This document shows positions 59,247-64,000 of a DNA stretch of 64,000 bases, piece by piece. Where the stretch lies: the NCBI GenBank assembly GCA_900544375.1, contig UQUZ01000006.1, positions 1 through 64,000 of the forward strand, given 5' to 3'. Both the position numbers and the translations under genes were made by a program. How positions within the stretch are numbered: the first letter of the stretch is position 1; the number at the start of each line of letters is the position of its first letter. The notes beneath the pieces were generated by a model. It saw only the letters and a list, made by a program, of their open reading frames with translations. It ran no database searches and was not told the DNA's origin. Source of the DNA: an uncultured Oscillospiraceae bacterium (GTDB taxonomy: Bacteria; Bacillota; Clostridia; Oscillospirales; Acutalibacteraceae).

Positions 59247-59771
59247 ATGGCGAATTTTAGCGCATGGATTTTGCCGGTGATCGTTATTTTTATCATCCTA
59301 CATGGCTTAGCGCATGGCGTTAAGGTGTTCGATTGTTTTTTGGAGGGGGCAAAAACGGGTTTCGACACGTTTCGTTCTCTGCTTGCCCCACTGGTAGGGC
59401 TTGTGATGGCGGTTGGGATGCTGCGGGAGTCAGGAGGGCTAGCGGTGCTCATGGGGCTGATGGAGCCTCTCTCACGCATCACGGGGCTCCCGCGGGAAGT
59501 GATGCCGTTGACCATCCTCAGCCCACTCTCCGGCAGCGGATCTCTGACGATGTTCCAGCAGATTTTGCGCAGCTGCGGCCCGGATTCCTTTGCGGGCAGG
59601 GTCGCAAGCGTGATGATGGGCTCGTCAGAAACCACTTTTTATGCGGTTACGGTATATTATGGCGCGGTGGGCGTGAAAAAAACGCGGCATACGATCCCCG
59701 CGGCCCTCTGTGCTGATTTGACCTGCTTTTTGCTTTCTGCACTAACAGTTCGCCTGCTAATGGGAGGATAG
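59247..59771 (+). CDS. spmB: Spore maturation protein B
   Basis: 174 residues, membrane protein with the family core PLTILSPLSGSGSLTMFQQI and VMMGSSETTFYAVTVYYGAVG. Preceded by AAAAGGAGG. Forms an operon with spmA; marks the organism as spore-forming or recently so. Confidence 0.95.
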   Translation: MANFSAWILPVIVIFIILHGLAHGVKVFDCFLEGAKTGFDTFRSLLAPLVGLVMAVGMLRESGGLAVLMGLMEPLSRITGLPREVMPLTILSPLSGSGSLTMFQQILRSCGPDSFAGRVASVMMGSSETTFYAVTVYYGAVGVKKTRHTIPAALCADLTCFLLSALTVRLLMGG

Positions 59772-59855
59772 TCCGCCGCCGCGCAACTGCGTATCGCAAT
59801 ACATAAAATGATGAATTTTTATGCAAAATAGGGCTTTGTTTATACAAATTCACTA

Positions 59856-59883
59856 TTGCCAATTCAAAAAGGCATGTTATAAT
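59856..59883 (+). promoter_or_regulatory. Promoter of the amino acid ABC operon
   Basis: TTGCCA (59856-59861), 16-nt spacer, TATAAT (59878-59883). Confidence 0.65.
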
Positions 59884-59929
59884 AAATTTAATCCGAAAAA
59901 GAGGAAGGAACTGTTTGGAAAGGATGGTC

Positions 59930-60703
59930 ATGAAAATGAAGAAGGTTATGAAAGCGCTGTCCCTGCTGGTGGCGGGCGTTCTGGTGCTCGCGTGCTTTGC
60001 TGGCTGTGCAGGGCAGAGCGGTCTTGCCCAGATCAAGGAAAAGGGCGAGCTGGTCATGCTGACGAATGCGGCGTTTCCGCCGTTTGAGTATGTCGAAAAC
60101 GATGAGGTCGTTGGCGTAGACGTCGATATTGCGAACGAAATCGCAAAAGAGCTCGGCGTTAAGCTCACGGTTCAGGATATGGAATTCGATTTGATTATCG
60201 ACTACATCAAAGCTGGCAAGGGCGATATCGGAGCCGCTGGTATCACGGCTGACGATGAGCGCAGAAAGCAGGTTGATTTCTCTGTTGAGTATATTACATC
60301 AACGCAGTATGTGATTGTTCCGGCCGGAACGGATACCAAAACGTTTAAGCTGGATGGTAAGGTGATCGGCGTGCAGGAAGGCACGACCGGCGACGTTTAC
60401 TATGCAAGCGATGCGGAGGTTATCAAAGCAAAAGAGGTCAAAAAGTATAAGTCCGCAATCGACGCGGCGGCAGATATGCTGCTCGGCCGTGTGGACTGCG
60501 TGATTATCGATGAGCTTCCGGCGAAAAAGATTACGGAAAAGAACGCTGGTAAAATGATCTGCTATGATGCCGGCTATGAACCGGAATCCTATGCGATCGC
60601 TGTCAAGAAGGATAATGAGGAGCTGCTCGACGCCATCAATACGGTTCTGAAGCGGCTGATGGACGAGGGCAAAATTCAGGAATATGTTGTCAAACATTCC
60701 TGA
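59930..60703 (+). CDS. Polar amino acid ABC transporter substrate-binding lipoprotein
   Basis: 257 residues. Signal ends in FAGC (C26). LVMLTNAAFPPFEYVENDEVVGVDVDIA is the SBP_bac_3 signature. The ligand is a polar amino acid, perhaps Gln, Cys or Arg, which cannot be fixed. GGAAAGG is 6 nt before ATG 59930. First of a three-gene operon. Confidence 0.92.
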   Translation: MKMKKVMKALSLLVAGVLVLACFAGCAGQSGLAQIKEKGELVMLTNAAFPPFEYVENDEVVGVDVDIANEIAKELGVKLTVQDMEFDLIIDYIKAGKGDIGAAGITADDERRKQVDFSVEYITSTQYVIVPAGTDTKTFKLDGKVIGVQEGTTGDVYYASDAEVIKAKEVKKYKSAIDAAADMLLGRVDCVIIDELPAKKITEKNAGKMICYDAGYEPESYAIAVKKDNEELLDAINTVLKRLMDEGKIQEYVVKHS

Positions 60704-60730
60704 TAGCAGTTGGTTGAATTGATTTTTGTC

Positions 60731-60774
60731 AATAACAGCAGGCGATTTGCAAGAGGGTCGTCTGCTGTTATTTT
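60731..60774 (+). other. Intercistronic hairpin after the substrate-binding protein gene
   Basis: AATAACAGCAGGCGA / TCGTCTGCTGTTATT stem followed by TTT. Probably a partial terminator or mRNA stabiliser that keeps the binding protein in excess over permease and ATPase. Confidence 0.65.
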
Positions 60775-60798
60775 CACTGTGAGTCAGGGAGGCGTTTT

Positions 60799-61494
60799 AT
60801 GGAATGGCTTCAGTCCGTGGGGGATTATTTTTATAACTTGCTGATTTATCAGGATCGCTATATGACGATTCTCAAGGGCCTGGGGAATACGCTGGTGATT
60901 GCCGCTGCCGCTGCTGTGATTGGCATTAGCTTGGGCATGCTGGTTGCAATGATCAAGTATTTCTGCAAGGATAAAAAAGCGTTGCGCCCGTTGGAATGGA
61001 TCTGCAATATGTATGTCACGGCAATCCGCGGCACTCCGGTGATGGTACAGCTTTTCATCTGGTCTCTTGTCATTCTGGCGTCCTGGAAAAATGCTTTGCC
61101 GATTGCGTGTATTGGCTTTGGGTTTAATTCGGGGGCTTATGTAGCGGAAATTATCCGTGCGGGCATTGCGGCCGTCGATCCAGGGCAGGAGGAGGCAAGC
61201 CGTTCTCTCGGGTTGTCTAAGGGCGCTACGATGCGTTATATCATCATGCCGCAGGCAATCAAAAACATTCTGCCGGCGCTTGGAAATGAATTCATTGTTT
61301 TGCTGAAAGAGACGTCTGTCGCAGGATACATAGCCGTCAATGATCTGACCCGTGCGGGTTCGATTATCAAAACGGTAACATATGATGGCAATATTTATTT
61401 TGTCATTGCATTAATTTATCTGGTTATGGTAATGGGGCTGACAAAGCTGCTGCGGCTGCTTGAAAGGAGGCTGGCGAAGAGTGATAAGGGTTAA
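60799..61494 (+). CDS. Polar amino acid ABC transporter permease
   Basis: 231 residues, about five membrane segments. GLGNTLVIAAAAAVIG start and the EAA loop EEASRSLGLSKGATMRYIIMP are HisM/GlnP-type. CAGGGAGG precedes ATG 60799. Overlaps the ATPase gene by 14 nt. Confidence 0.93.
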   Translation: MEWLQSVGDYFYNLLIYQDRYMTILKGLGNTLVIAAAAAVIGISLGMLVAMIKYFCKDKKALRPLEWICNMYVTAIRGTPVMVQLFIWSLVILASWKNALPIACIGFGFNSGAYVAEIIRAGIAAVDPGQEEASRSLGLSKGATMRYIIMPQAIKNILPALGNEFIVLLKETSVAGYIAVNDLTRAGSIIKTVTYDGNIYFVIALIYLVMVMGLTKLLRLLERRLAKSDKG

Positions 61495-62203
61495 GGGCCT
61501 GAAAAAGGCATTTGGAGATCACCTGGTACTAAAAGGCATTGACTATGAAATCAAAAAAGGTGAGAAGATCGTCGTCGTCGGCCCGTCCGGCTCCGGCAAA
61601 AGCACCTTTCTGCGCTGCCTGAACCTCCTAGAAAAGCCGACGGAAGGGGAAATCTGGTTTGAAGATCAGCTCATCACTGATCCGAAGGTGAAGCTTGATG
61701 AAATCCGCGAGCAGATGGGCATGGTGTTTCAACAGTTTAACCTTTTTAATAACCTGACAATCCTGAAAAATATTACGCTCGCTCCAGTTAAGCTCAAGCT
61801 CATGAGCAAGGAGGAGGCCGATGAAAAGGCCTTTCAACTGCTTGACCGCATCGGACTGAGGGACAAGGCCGATGCGTATCCCTCCCAGCTTTCCGGCGGG
61901 CAGAAGCAGCGTATCGCGATCATCCGCGCGCTGGCGATGAACCCGAAGATGATGCTCTTCGACGAGCCGACGAGCGCACTCGATCCGGAGATGGTCGGCG
62001 AGGTGCTGGCCGTTATGAAGGAGCTTGCCGACAGCGGCATGACGATGTTTGTCGTCACGCATGAGATGGGCTTTGCCCGTGAGGTGGGCACGCGGGTCGT
62101 TTTCATGGACGATGGGCAGATTTTGGAGGAAAACACGCCGCAGGAGTTCTTTGCGCACCCGCAAAATCCACGCTTGCAGGATTTTCTTTCCAAGGTGTTG
62201 TAA
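61481..62203 (+). CDS. Polar amino acid ABC transporter ATPase (GlnQ-like)
   Basis: 240 residues. Walker A GPSGSGKST, signature QLSGGQKQRIA, Walker B MMLFDEPTSALDPEMVGEVL, switch VVTHEMGFA. GTG 61481 has AAAGGAGG 10 nt upstream, inside the permease gene. Last gene of the operon, before a strong terminator. Confidence 0.94.
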   Translation: MIRVKGLKKAFGDHLVLKGIDYEIKKGEKIVVVGPSGSGKSTFLRCLNLLEKPTEGEIWFEDQLITDPKVKLDEIREQMGMVFQQFNLFNNLTILKNITLAPVKLKLMSKEEADEKAFQLLDRIGLRDKADAYPSQLSGGQKQRIAIIRALAMNPKMMLFDEPTSALDPEMVGEVLAVMKELADSGMTMFVVTHEMGFAREVGTRVVFMDDGQILEENTPQEFFAHPQNPRLQDFLSKVL

Positions 62204-62218
62204 GACAAATCGCAAATC

Positions 62219-62264
62219 AAAAAAACATGCGCGAGCGGTGCAAATCAGCTCGCGCATGTTTTTT
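62219..62264. terminator. Terminator between the ABC operon and GNAT gene
   Basis: AAAAAACATGCGCGAGC / GCTCGCGCATGTTTTTT perfect stem; T-runs on both strands, so bidirectional. Confidence 0.9.
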
Positions 62265-62304
62265 TAGTCCTCTGAAGAAAAAATGTATTTCTGTCAATAA
62301 GAAT

Positions 62305-62847
62305 TTATATTTGCTGTTTTTCATAGTAGCCCATCCTTGGGCGGAATGTATCGGACGCAGTAAATCCGTGTTTTTCCAAAACAGGTATCCGTGCCTTCGT
62401 GTGCCCGGCTTTTGTATAAAGAATAGAAATTGCAAAGTCCGGCATCCAGCGATTGGCTGCGAGTGAAACAATTTCATTGAGTAGGGGGGCGGTCTCGTAG
62501 GGCAGGGCGAGGTCGATCCGCAGCACGCCGAATCCGCTGAGGCCGCCGCCCAATGTGCCGCCGAAAATTTCAGCCGTGCCAACCGCTTTTTTTACCGTTT
62601 TATCAATGATTGCAAAGCGGATATACGCTTGCTGCTGATATTCGCGCAGCCAGAATCGGATGCATTCCTGCATTTGTGTGAGCGTTTCATAATAAAAATC
62701 GCTCGTGCAGCAGTCCGCGTTCATGTTGGCGACTGCCCGCCGGTCGGAATAGCAGGCCAGCAGGTCCTTCGCATCGTCCAGTTGTACCAGCCGGAGTAAA
62801 AAAGAGGAGGTTTCATAAACCGGACATTTTTGATACGGGTTGCTCAA
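62305..62847 (-). CDS. GNAT-family acetyltransferase
   Basis: About 180 residues from TTG 62847 (AAAGGA 10 nt upstream); ATG 62907 and 62928 extend it without an RBS. FLLRLVQLDDAKDLLACYSD opens the RimJ/RimL-type fold, AIIDKTVKKAVGTAEIFGG is the central hairpin, and LEKHGFTASDTFRPRMGYYEKQ closes it. The usual acetyl-CoA loop Q/R-x-x-G-x-G/A is poorly conserved. Substrate unknown. Divergent from the kinase gene. Confidence 0.78.
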   Translation of the reverse strand: MSNPYQKCPVYETSSFLLRLVQLDDAKDLLACYSDRRAVANMNADCCTSDFYYETLTQMQECIRFWLREYQQQAYIRFAIIDKTVKKAVGTAEIFGGTLGGGLSGFGVLRIDLALPYETAPLLNEIVSLAANRWMPDFAISILYTKAGHTKARIPVLEKHGFTASDTFRPRMGYYEKQQI

Positions 62848-62979
62848 GTGCACCACATCCTTTCGGCTTTCCAGTATATCGGTCAAAAGCTGACAACAAG
62901 CCGTCATATTTAAAAAATGGGATTGCATTTTAAAACACGCCTTGTTATACTCAGTTTCATCATGAAAAGGGGGGAGCGC

Positions 62980-63918
62980 ATGGAGCTGCAACAGGAGCTT
63001 CTGTGGAAAATTGTCGAACGTGAGCTGGGGACGGGCCTTATCTCCTGCGAGCCGCTGAATGCCGGGGGCTCGGCGGATGTTTACCGGGCAACGGTAAAGG
63101 GGGAGCCGCATACTGCCTGTATCAAACTGTTTCGCTCGGAAGGCGCGGCGGGGATGGCACGGCAGGAGGCGGAGCAGATCGCACTTCTGGCGCAATACTC
63201 AATTATCCCGTTTCCGCGCCTCTATTTTGTGCACGATGCAACGCCGGAGGAACCGCTCGAAGCGCTTGGGATGGAATTGATGCCCGGCGTATCGGCGCTC
63301 AACAAAACATTTTACTGGAAGTCACCCGCCAAGCGCAGGCGGATGAGCGATCTGTCGGTGGACAGCCTGATCCGTATCCATTCTGCCGAAAATGACCGCT
63401 TTGGCCCGTTGGACACGCCGGACTGCCCCACATGGAACGATTTTTATTACCCGCTGGCAAAGGAGATTCTGGAGAAGGCGCAAAAGGCAGTGCAGGATGG
63501 GCGTTTTCGCGCGGAAACCTGCGAGACGATGGAAAAGGCGTTTCGCCGCTATGAAGATATCTTTGGGGAAGAAATCCGGCAGGCGGTGCTCATCCATGGG
63601 GACTACTGGCCGGCAAACATCCTGATCGACCCCAAGAGCCTCCTCCCGCAGGCGGTCATTGACCCTTACAACAGCATGTGGGCGGATCGAGAATATGAGC
63701 TCTTTGCGCTGAACAATGTGATGGGGAGCTGTTTTAGGCTTTATGAGAACTATAAAAGCAAGGTGGAGCTGAGCCAGCTGTGCGACCTCAAATGTGCATT
63801 TTACGCCCTTTACAGCGAGGTGAGGTGGTTTCACCAGCTCGGCGAAGGATCGCATCCGTTTATGTGGACGCTGGCGAAGCGGCTGAAACGGCAGATGAAG
63901 CGGTTTTCCCTAGGATGA
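62980..63918 (+). CDS. Fructosamine-kinase / aminoglycoside-phosphotransferase-like kinase
   Basis: 312 residues. The fold matches the FN3K/APH group: N-lobe start NAGGSADVYRATVKG with lysine in TACIKLF, catalytic LIHGDYWPANILID (Asp and Asn), then the metal-binding Asp of VIDPYNSMWADREYEL. The W after HGDY is typical of fructosamine kinases, which phosphorylate ketosamines for deglycation. AGGGGGG is 5 nt before ATG 62980. The substrate is not certain. Confidence 0.82.
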   Translation: MELQQELLWKIVERELGTGLISCEPLNAGGSADVYRATVKGEPHTACIKLFRSEGAAGMARQEAEQIALLAQYSIIPFPRLYFVHDATPEEPLEALGMELMPGVSALNKTFYWKSPAKRRRMSDLSVDSLIRIHSAENDRFGPLDTPDCPTWNDFYYPLAKEILEKAQKAVQDGRFRAETCETMEKAFRRYEDIFGEEIRQAVLIHGDYWPANILIDPKSLLPQAVIDPYNSMWADREYELFALNNVMGSCFRLYENYKSKVELSQLCDLKCAFYALYSEVRWFHQLGEGSHPFMWTLAKRLKRQMKRFSLG

Positions 63919-63969
63919 TAAGAGGCTCTCTCGGCTAATCTCTGTGGCATTCAGAGAGGAGGGGAGCCT

Positions 63970-64000
63970 ATGGATTTTACAGCGGTCACTGCGGCAAACA
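63970..64000 (+). CDS. Start of a gene cut by the window end
   Basis: GGAGGGGAG is followed 3 nt later by ATG 63970 and MDFTAVTAAN, with no stop before the end. Too short to identify. 52 nt after the kinase gene, so possibly the same operon. Confidence 0.4.
   Translation, partial: MDFTAVTAAN

Overview
The window looks like chromosome of a spore-forming, anaerobic, moderate-GC Clostridia-type Firmicute, possibly close to Oscillospiraceae/Ruminococcaceae. Reasons: spmA-spmB spore maturation genes, a SigI/RsgI pair, T-box, TPP and yybP-ykoY riboswitches, strong AGGAGG-type ribosome binding sites with frequent TTG/GTG starts, U-tract terminators, and FeoA-FeoA-FeoB with an FeoB-associated Cys-rich protein. 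I cannot name the species. No rRNA, transposase or prophage genes are visible.

Layout. 0-7 kb: uronate isomerase uxaC; a 61-bp palindromic MITE-like element inserted in a terminator loop; an ABC-F ATPase; a tRNA-Trp-type T-box controlling a TrpXYZ-type ABC transporter. 7-16.7 kb: secreted and surface proteins (a caspase-fold Cys-His peptidase with a lipoprotein; a DUF4874/DUF4832-like protein with an orphan fructose-type EIIC; ilvE; two paralogous beta-sandwich exoproteins). 16.8-20.2 kb: an iron uptake cluster with four near-identical DtxR-like operators. 20.4-23 kb: a mini internalin-like protein, a decaying accessory patch (two HTH genes each broken by one nonsense codon, plus an N-terminal SLOG fragment) and a Gly/Ser-linker membrane protein. 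23-29 kb: Mrp-type ATPase, tadA, CPBP protease, and a TPP-riboswitch-controlled thiamine-precursor ABC operon. 29-31.5 kb: sigI-rsgI. 31.7-48 kb: MFS transporter, PHP phosphoesterase, HTH-less MerR remnant, two tRNA-Ser genes, AraC regulator, DUF218 protein, PduL, family-4 uracil-DNA glycosylase, GH38 alpha-mannosidase, NAD synthetase, alanine/glycine symporter. 48-57 kb: a complete type I-C CRISPR-Cas locus (cas3-5-8c-7-4-1-2, then a 14-repeat array). 57.3-64 kb: Mn-riboswitch-controlled mntP, AbrB-type regulator with zinc ribbon, spmAB, a polar amino acid ABC transporter, a GNAT, a fructosamine-kinase/APH-like kinase, and the first codons of another gene.

The window is rich in RNA-level control: T-box for tryptophan import, TPP riboswitch for thiamine-precursor import, Mn riboswitch for Mn export. 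Metal operators control Fe import. The strongest leads for new biology are the secreted caspase-fold module, the RsgI with an unassigned ectodomain, the orphan EIIC lacking its signature Glu beside the DUF4874-like protein, and the twin exoproteins. I see no confidently undescribed defence system; the defence locus is a canonical I-C system.
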